Made by a program: the position numbers and the translations under genes | Assembly: GCA_963969395.1 (NCBI GenBank) | Contig: OZ017796.1 | Location: forward strand, 40,848,243 to 40,912,242 | DNA from: Pseudoscleropodium purum | Taxonomy: Eukaryota; Streptophyta; Bryopsida; Hypnales; Brachytheciaceae | DNA: 64,000 nt | Direction: 5' to 3' | Part shown: piece after piece, positions 45,001 to 58,175 of the stretch | Layout of the letters: each line of letters starts with the position of its first letter | Position numbering within the stretch: the first letter of the stretch is position 1 | The notes under the pieces: generated by a model | Seen by the model: only the letters and a program-made list of their open reading frames with translations | Databases searched by the model: none | What the model was told of the DNA's origin: nothing

Positions 45001-47284
45001 TTTCACATGTATTTTAATCAACTCGTTTTGAAAATAAATAAATAAACACATTGTAGGTGGTCAAAGCAAAAATATATAGCTTCCTATTGTGATCCCTGTG
45101 GGAGATTCTTCTTGTTCTTTGAGATTCTCCTCTACCTCCCTTACTTCTATCAAGGGGACCAATGGAAATCCAAAAGCATCCCTTTGCATAGTGAAAAAGA
45201 ACAATGGACTTTGTGCCATGTGCAGAAGCTACATAGATGAGTTCCCCAAATTCATTAAATGATGATTTTTCAACCCAATTCCAAAACTTTGAGTTTCATT
45301 TTTACACTCAATGTAATAAAAAATAAATACAATAGAATGCAACAAGAGTGAATTGGATTCAAAAGTAGAGCTCCATACCAAGTTGCAACCCACAATGTTT
45401 TTGCTTATTGTAATATTGGCTTGGGGAGGGTGCTTGCTTGGTTGTATAGAAATTAATGAAACATTTGTCGAATGTCAAATGTTTTGAGAAATTAGAAATT
45501 ATGGTTGCATATACTTCAAAATTACTCACCTTTCAAAATGGATGACAAATTTTTAAGTGGATAAAAACTTTGTTTGAATGTGTGGAAAATTATTTTATAT
45601 GGATGCAACTTTTGAATTAGAAACTAATAAGTAAAATTGGAGCAGTAAAATCTAGATTGACTTCAAAATACTCTATGATTCATTTCAAAGCCAACTTCTA
45701 GGAGATTGTACCCCACCTTGCTTGTAGCTAAGACTTTATAATTAAGCAATAATAAAACTAGTTTGGATCCCATGCTCACATTTGGGTTTTGTTACAAAAA
45801 GTTGCATGCAAATGTCATACTCATGGTTAAAAACTTGTGCATTGCAAGAATGATTCTAAAAAGCCATCTTGTTTTTTGACACATACACACACCAATTTTT
45901 TTTATGTCACTATGTTAGTGTATGTTACATTCTTAGATTGGAACTAGTTTAACTTATATTTTTAGTGTTGATCATTTTTGTATTGACAAATATAAGGCCT
46001 ACTTCATGATTATAAGATCTATTTGAAGACACAACAAAAATAATAGAATTTCAAAGCCGCTTGATTACAATTGAAGCCCAAAAGAGAATTTAGTTCCTTT
46101 TCAATTCACCAGTGGCAACATTTAAGCCTATATTTCTATTAATAAAAAGCAACAAATTTTCAAGAGTAATCAATGAGGGAGTTTCAAAAGTTTATTGAAG
46201 TAATCAACGGGACTTACTAAGATGAGTGTCAAAAAAATTATGAAATTCTTTGTTCCACCTAAACTTTGCATGATGTACACTTGGAAACAATATAAGTGAA
46301 GAACCAACAACTAGTATAGGATGAGGTGGAAACAAATTGCCAGATAGGAATTAAAAAATATGACATTCATGTAAAATCACCATCAGCAAAGTCTCCAAAG
46401 CTGGAAACAAGTGCCCAAGCTTTCAATGGGACATCATTAGTAGTATGGAGAGTAGTACATCCTAGTTAGTTGTTATTGTATTTTTTTTTTCCAATTGAAC
46501 TCCATACAAGAGAGGTACCCATTTAGGAACCCAATTTGTGACATAAGAAAAACCCTAAGGTAAGAGCCCCTAGTTGCACCACAATTTAGAAGTTATCCTA
46601 TTTGCACCACTCTATATCAAGAGTGCACATTTCCAACTTTCCAATGTTCTCTACTCACACATAGCAGGAGTGGCACAAAAACACCACATGGCACAAGTAG
46701 GCAAGTCTCCTACCTTCAAGCACCCCAATCCAACCAGAAAACACTACACCAGCAAGGTAATTCCAAAAAATATATCCCTACTCAAGTGGCGTGCATTAAT
46801 ATTTTCCTCTCTCTTTCCGGATCTACCATTCTCCTTTCCCAACCCAGCAAGTTGACTAAATATGAAAGTGCCCACAACTTGGTTCACAATTGGACACATC
46901 ATTACCTTTTCAAGCATTGTTATGTATGCGAATCAATCCAGTCGAACCTTCAGTCCCTTTTCTGCATGCAAAGTCTTTTTTTGTAATGTAATGCAATGTA
47001 TAATCTTTTTCCTCTCCCTTTTCTTTTTTTGGTATTAAAGGAAAGTCCATTTGAGGTTTCCCATTCAGTTGCTTCCATTTTTATTTTTATTTTTATTAAA
47101 GTCACCGGAGTGTGTCGCCTTGTACCAGAACGGAGTCTTCAGTTGTGTGCCAGGTCTGCCGTTCCCTTGCTGTGTGCTGTCGATGTTGCCTGTCGTTGTT
47201 GTCCGTCGCGGTGTTGCCCCCACCAGGCATGAGTGCCACTTGTGTCCGGTGGTTTAGTAATTTAATCACCTCTTTTCAGTTGCA
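45001..47284. other. Gene-free AT-rich spacer
   Basis: No gene seen. A GC-richer patch at 47095-47255, with repeated TTGCCTGTCGTTG-like pieces, stands out from AT-rich surroundings and may be a fragment of an old retroelement, but it has no recognisable coding content. Confidence 0.4.
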
Positions 47285-47860
47285 ATAAGAAATTCATTTG
47301 TGCATTCAAATTCTCACTCTGCAACGAAATTTCATTAGTAAAATAGAATTCTTTGCAAAAAGAAATTCATTGGTGTAATCAAAATTCTCTGCAGTGAAAT
47401 TTATTTGTACAACAGAATTCCATTGCAATAAGAAATTCATTTGGTGTCATCAAATTCGGTGCAATGAAATTTCATTAGTGAAATAGAATTCCTTTGCAAT
47501 AAGAAATTCATTTGTGTAATCAAATTCTCTGCAAGTGAAATTCGTTTGTGTAATCAAATTCTCTGCAGTGAAATTCATTTGTACAACAGAATCCAATTGT
47601 ACAACAGAATCCCTTTGTACAACAGAATTCCTTTGTATAACAGAATTCCTTTGTACAACAGAATTCCTTTGCAATAAGAAATTCATTCTGTGTCCTCAAA
47701 TTCCGTGCAATGAAATTCATCAGCAAAATAGAATTCCTTTGCAAGAAGTAATTTGTTTGTGTAATCAAATTCTCTGCAAATGAAATTCGTTTGTTCTTTG
47801 CACAATGAAATTCATTTGTAAAACAGGATTCTCTGCAATGAAATTCATTTTCGGTACTAA
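47285..47860. repeat. Complex tandem array of ~36-bp modules with an embedded 18-bp homogenised block
   Basis: Modules of the form GAAATTCATTTGTGTAATCA then AATTCTCTGCAATG alternate with modules carrying GTACAACAGAATTCCTTTGC. Within it, 47579-47668 holds five head-to-tail 18-bp units (TTGTACAACAGAATTCCT and close variants). Because 18 bp is six codons, both strands appear open for 80-139 codons, but the translations are simple periodic peptides, so these are not genes. Confidence 0.75.
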
Positions 47861-49300
47861 AAAAACAGTCACCGAAATGGAATGCATTCCGCCTCCGTCC
47901 ACTTGAAAACTCCCGTATGATAACTTCCTGCCTGTCCATGTTCCCACTCCGGCAGACACGAATTGGGGATGCGCTTCCTGTATGTTATGACTGTACTTCA
48001 AAGTGCAGTCGCTTTTACTGTTCGAATTGATGGGTTCGGTTGCCAACGCCTCGACTTGATTGCTGACAACGGCAACTTCAGTTCAGTTCATCGCACTCAA
48101 TATCAAATCAGCCTTCATTCATTAAGTTCAAGTTTTTATTATAAGTTATAACTTAATAACGACCTCGACTCATCACTCGCTCAGTCATTAACTTCCCTAT
48201 TCTAATGGAAACCCAACTTGCTGGTTTGATGAGTGCCATGATTCCCTGCAAATCTTCCCTCCGTGTGAAATTACTGCATTCACACATCCAGGAGCAAAAA
48301 AACAGCCCGCCCGCTGTCTCAATTCCAGCCGCAAGTTCCTCAACTCTCGACGTCACCAAGTGGGGAAACGTCACTTGGGAAATCGTCAGTTGGGTCTGAT
48401 TCTCTGGTCTCTCGTCAGGCCACCTGGAGCTGACGACTTGTGTTTTAAGTCTTCTGCAATGAAATTTCGTTTCATCTGTGTAAGAATTTGTTTTCAAAGA
48501 GCACTTGGAAATCGGTGCAAGCGGGGAAAAAGCATGGCGGGGGGGGGGGGGGGGGGGGATTTGATATCGTTTCATGGGTTCTAAACTTCGGGAATGATGA
48601 TGTAGGAAATCATGAGGCTTTCAGTTGCATTGGTAATGAGCGAACTGAAGGTAGACAGTCTGCTCTTAAAGCGACCTTTAGAGCAGGCAAAACTGAACCC
48701 ATTTCTGACCACACCCCATTTTCACAACATAGGCTGCTCTCCAATTTCAGCCACCCTCCAATTTCCTCAGTAAATGTCTGAGGAATGTACATTGAAAGCA
48801 TAAAATGATTACGGCATGTACATTGATTCACTTACATCAATTTTGTAACCAGACTATGGTCGGAATTGCAGCAATCTACATAACAAGAATAGGTTGCACA
48901 GGAATGTTCAGGAAAAAAATTCAGAATAATTAAAATTTTGGCCTTAAAAATGAAAATTTTCTTTCAAATCCTTCTTAAATCAATTTTCCTACACAGGAAA
49001 AATATTTCCTTGGACTACATCCATCCAACAGCTATGCTGAATTCCTTAAGTGGTCGGAAATGGGTTGTCATCCTACATAGAGGTGATTGCATTTGGGAGG
49101 AAGCTAAGCTAAGCTCTTTGAAACAATTTCCAGTTTACTTTTGTACGAAGAAAAACGGAATTAGTGACCTCTAAACCCGAGTTGTTTCATATTTTTTGAA
49201 GTGTTCACTACTCGTCCATCAAAGAAACAAAATGCACCTTTATATTAGTGGCTATTTTTAAAAACACAACCACAATTGAAGCACCCTACCTTATTGGGTA
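47861..49300. other. Balanced-composition spacer with a G20 run, no gene recognised
   Basis: 47.88-48.78 kb is less AT-rich than its surroundings and could be a pseudogene, leader or retroelement remnant. Open frames of up to 140 codons on the minus strand (48153-48575) start in a proline run produced by the G tract and show no domains. G20 occupies 48539-48558, the same length as the C20 at 9449. Confidence 0.4.
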
Positions 49301-52300
49301 TGAGGTGCATGAGGCTAGGGAGAAATCAGAGAAGGATGTTATTGGAACAACAAAGATAAACATTTTGGGGGTTCAAAATGAAAATACAAAAAAAAACAAT
49401 TTGAAATAAGCAATAGTTAGAGGCACTTTTTTCAAGAGAAAAACATCTTTGTAGTATTAGCAATTGAAAATTAGGAATTTAAAAAAGAAAATAGAATATT
49501 TAGATAAGATATGTAATTACTACAAAATTTTCAAAGTAGAAGTTCTTTAAACCATTGAAATTGTCACATAGTTTGGTCATAAAATTGAAATCTAGAAATT
49601 TGGTAATCCACCAATTCTAGTTAAGTATGGGGTAGTTTAATTGTACTTCTAAGGACACTTTCAACAAAAGTCTACTTAATAGGAATTGGTGGACAAACTT
49701 TTTTGGGTGTTTTTACCATAGAGTGTCTCAAAACATAGTTGTTTGTTTTTATTAAGACATAACCTTTCTTGTTGTATGGGCAATAATTAACCTCAGGAGT
49801 AGTTCCACTATTGAATTTGAGTGTTTCACTTGACCCCTTAATGTTGAAGGAAACCAAAAATTTGTTTCTACATTGTAAAATAAAAAAAATAACACTAAAA
49901 TTTAAGAGGAATTGGGAGCGAGTCAAGAAATTATAAAGGTTACTAATTCAATTTATAGAGAATGAATTGGAACAATCAAATCTAGAAAATACAATTGCAT
50001 GCATCTTTTTCCAAATATCTTCTATTGTAGACATTGGCTTCAATTGTTCCTATGTAAGTGTTAATGAAACATAAGAAAAGCATAAATAAACTTGTGTCAA
50101 TTTCAAGAAATGATTTGGTATAAAGCATATATTTTCATATATTGAATGTGTATTTTTCAAAGATGATTGCTTTGCACAAATCATGAAAACAATGTCCACT
50201 AAATTCAAAGGTCTTCAAACTAAATCTTTGATGAAACTAATATTATTCTCGATTTGTATTTGAGTATTTTATAAATGTTGTGGTCAATATCAATAATAGA
50301 TCATCCTAATTTTTTGCACACCAAGTGACTATTACTCATTCTCTAATTTGGTATTGTTAGTTTTTCTACTTTGGCCCTTCTATTCTTAGTAAGCCCACAT
50401 GTACTAAAGATTTGGTCCATTTTTATATTCTCATTCTCAACAAAAACTACTATAGGATCTAAAAAGTTGAAACTACATTTTTCTATTTGTATTTGTAAAG
50501 TAAGTTTATCCAAAACCATTGTTGATCACAAACTTTTACATTTAGATTCTTATTTAGAATAAAGATATTAACTTTGAGGATGTACAAAGTTTTAGCACTA
50601 GAACTTAGAGACAATTAAGTTCATTGTACATCCATCAATAGTATTTTAAAAATACACAACTTATCTATATATAGTTCAATTAATGTATAGTAAATTCTAT
50701 TGGATTCTTCTTTCACTTTCCAATATGACAAAATAAAAGTGAATATTGTCATATAACAATAACCATGTTCAATTGTAATTATGGATGCACATTCATTCAA
50801 GTGTGTTCACTATACTAGTTTTGTAGTGTCTTTTTAAAGTCGCTCTTAGCATTGGACACTTTTAGTTTTCGGCCATTTTCTTTTTCCAACCTTAAAAGTT
50901 GTGTAGATTACATGTATAGAAATTCAGGTTCCCTTGCAATGTCATTCTTTTCAATGTCTTTTAACCTTTCAAACATAATTTTGGAATAGTGAGTTTCATC
51001 AACTGGTGGTTATATCATAAAATTTTAGAAGGTAAGAAGATGACATTGAAGAACCACCCCCGGGTGCAATAAGAGAGGAACTTAAACTATTTTTTTTAAT
51101 GAAAGTAGTTGATGTAGCACTACTTGTGCCATGTCAATTTCACATAAAGTTTATATATATATATATAATATTTATTAATTAATTTTAAAGAAAAAACATT
51201 AAAAAAAAAATTTGTACTTGCATTGCAGGTTGTTAAAAAATGCATCCTTAACGACCTTCTGTAGGTTTAGATTTTTTCTAATATAGAAGAGATTTGAGGG
51301 CAACGGAAGCCCAATTTCCTTGTAGTAAAAGAATAGTTAGTTGTTAGAATTTTTTTTTTCAAATTTTTTTCAAATTCAAAAAATTCAAAAAATCATTTTT
51401 TTTCACAAAAATAATATTTTTATATGACGTGGTAAGGCTCAGCCACATCACAGGGCTAAAGTGGCACAATTCTCTTGTTCCCTGCAATTTGAGAACTCAC
51501 AAGCTTCCGTTGCCTTCAAATCCCTTCTAATATTTTTTGTACAATGATTTCTATATTTTATACCAAAAAAGATACAAATCACCATACAGGTACTAAAGAA
51601 TCCCAAATTAAAAAATTTGGGTACAATCCCTTGTATTGTATTTGATATTATGTTGAAGATGGAAAGAAAGTAAAATTTATTGCAAACATCCAACTTGAAT
51701 TGATGCCCCAAGTTAATACCTATAATCACCCATTCTAACCATCCTAGCAAAGTGGCTAAATATTGATAGCTTAGAATTAAAAATATAATTGGATTGTGCA
51801 ATCAAATTTGGGTGGTTGCAAGCAATTGTGTGCGTTCAAAAGTAGTTGTAACTTGTAATAATACAAAAATATTTCATTAACAAATTTTGACATGCACCCT
51901 AATAATATTGTATTCCTTGTATAAGATAAATCTCATTATTTAATGACATTTTTTCTAGCATAAAACATGTGCATATGGGTGTTTTCTATATACCAATACA
52001 ATTGTATTTTAACAAATTCTTATGTAATGTAACTATACAAATTTGTATAAAATGGAGTTGTGATTTCTTAAAATTGAAATTTGGTATACTTGATTAAGAT
52101 TTTGGAATGTTAATAATGCATGAGTAAAAATGCCAATTGAATTTTAACACAATTCAAAGTTCTTTGAATGGTACAACAAGAGGTTCTATCTTTAATGGAT
52201 CCTAGTGTACACCCATTTAGTGTGTCTCTAATATTTTACAAAATATTAAACTATATTGATATTAAAGATGTCTATTGAATAGTGCAATTATAATATGAAG

Positions 52301-54427
52301 AGGGTATGAAATCCAATCTAACTCTAAACTAAACTCTTGACCAAACTATGCTCAAATCCTACAATTGGTAGAAATTTTGCATGAATCTCATTGTGTTCTT
52401 AACAAACATCTTTGTTGGACCCACTACTTAACAAGCATTCTTTTTTCATATCAAATGAATGAAGGTTGCAATTTTCATCACAATAATGAGAAAAAATTCA
52501 CCTTATTTTCATAAGTTTTGAAAATATATTCTAATGTATATCACATATCATTGGTAATATAATATGTAATAATATTTAGGGTTCCATTAAATAAAATCTT
52601 CTTGCAATGCCTCCTTGTAATGCTTCTATCCTAAAGGAGTTAGGGCATCTTCAATGGGACAAATATACATGCACATAAAATATCTCTCTTTTTTAATGCT
52701 TTATAATTATTACTTGAAATTATTATCATTGTTGCATTGCAAAATTATCATCAACACCTAGAAGATGCCATAAAATTGGCATGATTTTACCTTGGTAAGC
52801 ATGATTTGCCAAGGCCTCGAATTTTGTTTTGTTTTTTAGCTTGCTTTAGAAGGAATTTATTTTGATGGTTCAATGTCAAAATTTGAGCTTTTTTGTGAAT
52901 ATTCATGATACTTTCAGATTCAATTTTAATAATAATAACAATAATAATAATTTCAAGTTCTAATTATCAAGAAGTAAAAAGTTAGAAGTTTATTTAGAGG
53001 GGCAAGTATGTACTATTCTCATTGAAGTTGCCCTCAATAGTGCCAACAAAAGAGATTATCAAACTTTACATGTGAATGCAATAAAATTGGGGGCTTTTTT
53101 AATTGTTAGTTTAATTGAAAATTGAAGTGGGTTCCTATGAAGTCAATTTTGGTTGGATGTTTATGTAACTTTGACACAAGGTGTGAGCTTACATACTCCT
53201 AGAGAGGAGATATATATTTTTTGATTGTGTGCCTGAATTAAAGTTATAATGTTGTAAACTTTTTAGTAGTCCAAGTAATCTAGACATCTTTGGGGCATCT
53301 TTTGCAAAAACATCAATCAACTTTTGAAAATTAGCATATATGTACCTAATATAATATGGCATACAATTGTCAAAAATATTGGTTTTGAAATCACATTTTA
53401 AGAGGTGTCAAAATTTGTTAGCTATGTTGAGAGTTTGCTATTATATGAGTATAGAAGTGTAAGCCTATGAGCCTAGAATCCTATAGACCTATATTATAGG
53501 TGAATATACTATAGAACTGTTTATGATTATAGGGTATATATATTACAAATATCCATATTATAGGTGTTTTTGATACATACACCTTCTATAGAGTGTGGTA
53601 TCTATGTTATAGGTACCTATATTGTAGACTTAATGCTCATAAGCTCACATTCTTAGGCTCACATACTAGCACCATTGGCTATGTTGGGATGGTTTAGAGA
53701 AAAAAAACATTTTCTTCTTTCTTCAAGCCCTATAATTGTCTTGCAATTTGTAAAATCAAAGTTCTTGAAATTTTCACATATTCCAAACATTGATCTCTAA
53801 CTTTTTACCATTTGGATTCCAAATATTTTATTTAATCATTGTACAAAAGATTATCAAAAAATGTATTGCTAATTCATTCAATTTAGTTCCTTACATAAAC
53901 AAGGTTATTTAGAGTATTCTAAACTCAATATTTGCTTATGAAATTCTTCACATGTAAATTTAACATCACATACTCATGAATGGTCTAAATCCTCATTTTT
54001 ATACAGAATAAAAATATTATTCCAAGAAGGCTCTAAGTTTGTAGGAGGACCCTATTTTGTAGGAATTAAAGGAAGCTTTTTTTCTCACTTGGACTAAAAA
54101 GTTTTCCATACATTGCTTGACTTATTTAGTATATTTTCTATAGTGTTGGAATTCCAAAAATCAAAAAGGTTTTATTTTCTTGGGTAATACATAAAAAATT
54201 GGGAGTTTGGAACTTTTCTTCTTTCAAAACCCCACAGGGACTTTTAGGGGTTAAATATGATGTGAGTTATTTAAAGAATTGTCTAAAAGTGTAAAAGCGG
54301 TGCCTTGGTTTTACATTATATCAATTTCAGACTTAACATGTGTATTACACATTTAATTTTTTTATTACCACTAAAGAATCTATTATTCTAATAAATTGAG
54401 ACGAAACTTTCAAAATTTATAGCTTCT
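49301..54427. other. Gene-free AT-rich spacer
   Basis: No gene in 5 kb. A short element near 53455-53675 has inverted flanks (GTAAGCCTATGAGCCTAGAA against TTCTTAGGCTCACAT) around repeated CTATATTATAGGT pieces, related to fragments at 14.11 and 15.2 kb. A TTAA-family right end (CTTTTAGGGGTTAA) is at 54241-54254 without a matched left end. Confidence 0.45.
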
Positions 54428-54830
54428 TTAACCCCTAAAGGACCAAGTTGCGTTTTTTTGACAACATAGCAAATTTGGGCAGCTCACTACAAATGGATTT
54501 TTAACTATTTTGTGCTGAAATTTTCACTAAACATGAGCCCAAGGAGTAGCTTCAAGGCTTGACAATTTTCATAATTTTTGACTACATGGTTAAAAAGTCA
54601 TTGCATGATATGCGATTTTCTTTGTTCTACTGGTAGATTAGGCAGCTCAAAAAAATTCATTAAAAATCACTTTTAAAAAAAATGATAAAATTGAAATTGG
54701 TTCCTTAGGTTTATATAAAAGTGGGAAGCTTTGAATCATTCCATTTTGATTAATGAGATGAAAGTTATGAGGAGTTTTAGTTTGCAAGTAGGTATGGTTT
54801 TCAAAGACTCCATACCTATCTACAAACAAA
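54428..54830. mobile_element. Partial TTAA-family element, left end
   Basis: Begins TTAACCCCTAAAGGACC. Its body is the reverse complement of the right half of the 0.27-1.2 kb element and of 28.48-28.87 kb (TTGACTACATGGTTAAAAAG, GAAGCTTTGAATCATTCC, AAAGTTATGAGGAG). Homology stops near 54830, so the copy is truncated. Confidence 0.55.
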
Positions 54831-55664
54831 ATCTAGTTTGGGGTTGGTTCAGCAAACCAAAACTAATTTTGAGTTGGTTCTGCATAATTAAGGTCATCTA
54901 AAGTTATCAATCATTTAGATTTGGGGCATAAGGTAGAGCCACATATAATTGATCATTTAAGCAATTCTAGACATGATTTGGAATAGTACAAGGCAAAGCA
55001 AATATTTTCCTATATGCAAAGATAGAAATGATGGGGATTTCCAAAAAAATGGTAATTTGATTGCTTGAAATCAATACACTATAAATTTTGGAAGTCAGAA
55101 AGTGCTCCAAATCCATAGCCAATGCCTAGACTTTTCTAATTCCAATCATTCAAGGATTACTTTTCTATTAATTCTTTCCTACTTTCTTGCTCACTACTTT
55201 GGAACATGTGTCATGAACTTATTAGTCCCAACCTTGAAAAGGAGAAAAAAACACATTCCAAACTTTGGTTGAAAACTTGTTCCATCGTTGGTGCAAATAA
55301 CTACACCCTACATGTTGAGTATGGGGCATTGGTCGGGAATGGATAGTCCTACCTTAACACTCAATAGCTTTCAAAGAGACTACCTTTTCTTTTCCAAATT
55401 CCTCATCCACAAAATTCATCTTCACATCATGAACACTTTTGGAAACAAATCAACACGAAGATGGTTTGCCAAAAATCCATTGAGTCAAATATCAATGTTA
55501 CTTGACAATCTAAATAAATCTTGGTGGCAAGATGGAGGTTTTGCTTCATTGACATGTGTAGGAAATAAGGGTGGAGACTTTATTTTTATAATGAAATCCA
55601 TTCTTTGTTGTGAATTTCAAAGGATATAGGATAATTTGAAGATGAGAGTTTGATTGTTCTTTGT
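54831..55664. other. Gene-free spacer
   Basis: A 113-codon plus-strand frame (55288-55629) lies here. It has no recognised domain, and its second half overlaps sequence repeated at 14.4-14.5 kb, so it is best read as repeat sequence. Confidence 0.4.
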
Positions 55665-56075
55665 TAAAATGTAGGAATTATGTGTGAGGTAAAACTTCAA
55701 ACCTCATTTAGGCATAGTAGAATAACATTTAAAAAAATCTTTGAACTAAAAAAATTTGGTAAATCAAGCTAATTTTCATCTCTGAAAAGTTTATTTGTAA
55801 TTTTGAGCTTCCAATAAAAAGTTGTGGACAAAATTTAGAGAGGATGTTTGAAAATGCTAGAAGAAATGTCCGTTTGAACTCTTCTTTGAAATTTGTCCAT
55901 AGTTTTTTTTATTAGATGCTTGAAATATCAAACAAATTTTTGGAGATGAAATTTAACTTGATTTCTCAACTTTTATTAATTCAAAGTGTTTTGAAAAAAA
56001 TTACTCTACAATGCGGTTTGAAATGAGGTCTGAAATTCTATTTTAAATGCAATTCCTAATTTTTACTTAGCTACA
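55665..56075. repeat. Foldback (inverted-repeat) element, copy 2
   Basis: Arms of roughly 190 bp pair imperfectly: TTTTCATCTCTGAAAA with TTTTTGGAGATGAAA, and CAAACCTCATTTAGGCATAG with its counterpart CAATGCGGTTTGAAATGAGG. The inner TTGTGGACAAAATTT pairs with AAATTTGTCCATA. Both arms and the left flank match the 14.55-kb copy. Confidence 0.6.
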
Positions 56076-56464
56076 AGTGGTTGATTCTTATAAATTCTAA
56101 TTTACATATCCCATATAGATTGTTTCCATTAGGGGATAAATAGTGTAAGTTGTTTATGAGAAGTTCTAAATTATATTTCAAACCCAATCCTTCTATGTAC
56201 AATATATTCACCATCTTTTTTTTAAAGAATATTCCAAATTAGATCCCATTCTCAATGGATGAAATTCATTATTGAATTCCTTGAAACTCCTAGGAAGAGT
56301 CCATGAAACTTGCTCTTTTGACATTAAAAAATGAATTTCCATCCATCCACATGTTACTTCTTTTTGCACTCTTGACCAGTGAAGACCGTATCTGCATAGC
56401 CAAAAAGAATTGAAATAAATAAAAACAAACAAACTGAAGGATCCCTCAGTCTTATCCAGCTGCC

Positions 56465-56518
56465 CACGTGGACTCTGTCCAGCTGGCAACATTGCCACTC
56501 GATGGTTTTCCACGTGGC
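56465..56518 (+). promoter_or_regulatory. ABRE/G-box pair upstream of the LEA-like gene
   Basis: CACGTGGAC begins at 56465 and CACGTGGCAG at 56511; the second contains ACGTGGC, the classic ABA-response element core. Paired ABREs are typical of ABA- and drought-induced LEA promoters. They lie about 450 bp before the ATG. A likely 5' UTR intron runs from a GTGCGG donor at 56710 to a TATTGCAG acceptor ending at 56917, so the transcription start would be between 56.55 and 56.7 kb. Confidence 0.6.
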
Positions 56519-56965
56519 AGACCCTCCGGGCCCCAAGTGTCATCCTATCCCATCTTCAAGCTCTCCACTCACGTTTCCTCGTACTTAAAAAGCTTATTCG
56601 TTCCCTCTCTTTTCCTCCGATTCTGGAATGCATTGATCGAGACACTGCTTGACTCTTGTCATTTGATCTTGAAGATTGTATCTCACCCATCGCAGCGATT
56701 TCCTTTCAGGTGCGGAGCAGCTACAGATTAAGATTAGACGACACCCATTTCGTGCATGATTTCATTGAGGATTTAAGCTGAATTGCTTCATCTTTCCTTT
56801 GTTTTTGGATCGGAGCTCACATGCTTGCTTATTGTCTACTGTTAATTGTGCTACTGGAGAGCGTCTTCGATCGAGCCTACCAAGAGTACTAAATTTTGTG
56901 TGCCGATTCTATTGCAGAAAGCGGAAGAATATCAATTTCCTGTCATCACTTGAATAAGCGAAAAG

Positions 56966-57962
56966 ATGGCCGACTTTGAAGGCGCCAAGAACAAGGCTCA
57001 CGAAGATGCCGAGGTAGAGTGTTTTGACTGCTCTCAAATCCTTTAAGAAATTCTCGGCTATAGATGCTTCGAATAGAATCCTCTTGAATGGTTCTCTCTC
57101 TCCTGATTCTTTGCAACTGAGAAAGCCTTGCATAGTTTCTGTTATTAGAGTAGTTACATGAATTGTGTATGTTTTCTTGGTAGCGAATGTAAGTGGAATT
57201 CAACGTTTCGGAATTATACCATGTGCAGAAGATTTCAAAGGTTTTATTCCTGGTTCAATTTGGAAATTGTCACCGAATAGAGCCTAAACCTATAATCCCT
57301 CTTTCTCCATAGTAATTATCCTCTCGAAGAGTTCTGGGTACCCTCGGGTTCTGATCACCTGGAAAGTTTCTGAACTTTTGCCTTGAGAGAATGTGCAGAG
57401 CATTTTGAAATCGGCAGACGAGAAGGCTGACGAAGCCATGTCTGGGCTTGAGCAGCAAGGGCCCAAAGACGGTACTGACGCAGAATCTCCCACCTTAGGT
57501 GAGAAAGCATCAGATGCGACTGAAAAGACGAAGGCCAACACTGGCAAAGCCTGGGAGTCTACCAAGCAAGGGACATCTGATGCTGCGGACGCCACCAAGG
57601 AGAAAGCCGGTCAGGCGAAGGACGAGACGGCCGGGTTGTTCCAGAAGGTAACTTAAAATGTATATCATAATAAAACATGCCAATCAATCCTTGAAATTCT
57701 CTTGAATGTCCACTATTTTGAAAATATCATGGACACACCCATCCAGCTCGTGAAGGTATATAAGCTTTTATATATACCTTCATGAAATTGAATTCTATTG
57801 AAGGTAATACCTCAAGCTTATATGGAATTATGGATCTGACTTGTACTAACGCATGCATGTTCTGCTTGGCAGGGTGGACAGAAGGTGCAGGCGGCAGCAG
57901 CCAAAGCATACGATGCTCTGGACAAGGCTAACCGTTACGAGACCTATCAGTCAAAAGAGTAG
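56966..57962 (+). CDS. LEA-like hydrophilic protein, 3 exons, 128 aa
   Basis: Exons 56966-57013, 57399-57647, 57873-57962; 387 nt in frame. The protein is very hydrophilic, rich in Ala, Lys, Glu, Asp and Thr, with no Cys and no signal peptide. Segments such as GEKASDATEKTKANTGKAWE, STKQGTSDAADATKEKAGQA and KVQAAAAKAYDALDKANRYE resemble the loose 11-residue Ala/Lys/Glu repeats of group 3 LEA proteins (LEA_4 type), which are disordered in water and form amphipathic helices on drying. The role is probably protection of membranes or enzymes during desiccation, in line with the ABREs upstream. Family assignment rests on composition and repeat style only. An in-frame stop soon after exon 2 (GTAACTTAA) would give a shorter protein if intron 2 were retained. 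Confidence 0.75.
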
Positions 57963-58000
57963 AGAGTACTACTTGTTTTCTGCTCATTTGCAGAGAATTT

Positions 58001-58175
58001 GTGGATAGTTTGGAGTACGATGGTGGCTGCATTCTCTGTTGGTTTTGAACCTCCAATTTGTGGATAAGCTTAGCTTGGAGTATTGTGCATTCTCTGTTGG
58101 AATTGAACCTCCAATTTGTGGATAAGCTTAGCTTGGAGTATTGTGCATTCTCTGTTGGAATTGAACCTCCAATTT
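58001..58175 (+). repeat. 58-bp tandem repeat just after the LEA stop codon
   Basis: Three units start at 58001, 58060 and 58118. The last two are essentially identical, and the first is diverged. Each contains GTGGATAAGCTTAGCTTGGA, then GCATTCTCTGTTGG and TTGAACCTCCAATTT. It begins 38 bp after the stop, so it should be transcribed in the 3' UTR. Confidence 0.85.

Noticed and set aside
47520..47939. 139-codon minus-strand frame with a repeated Gln-Arg-Asn-Ser-Val peptide
   Set aside because: Produced by an 18-bp (six-codon) tandem repeat that is open on both strands; not a gene.
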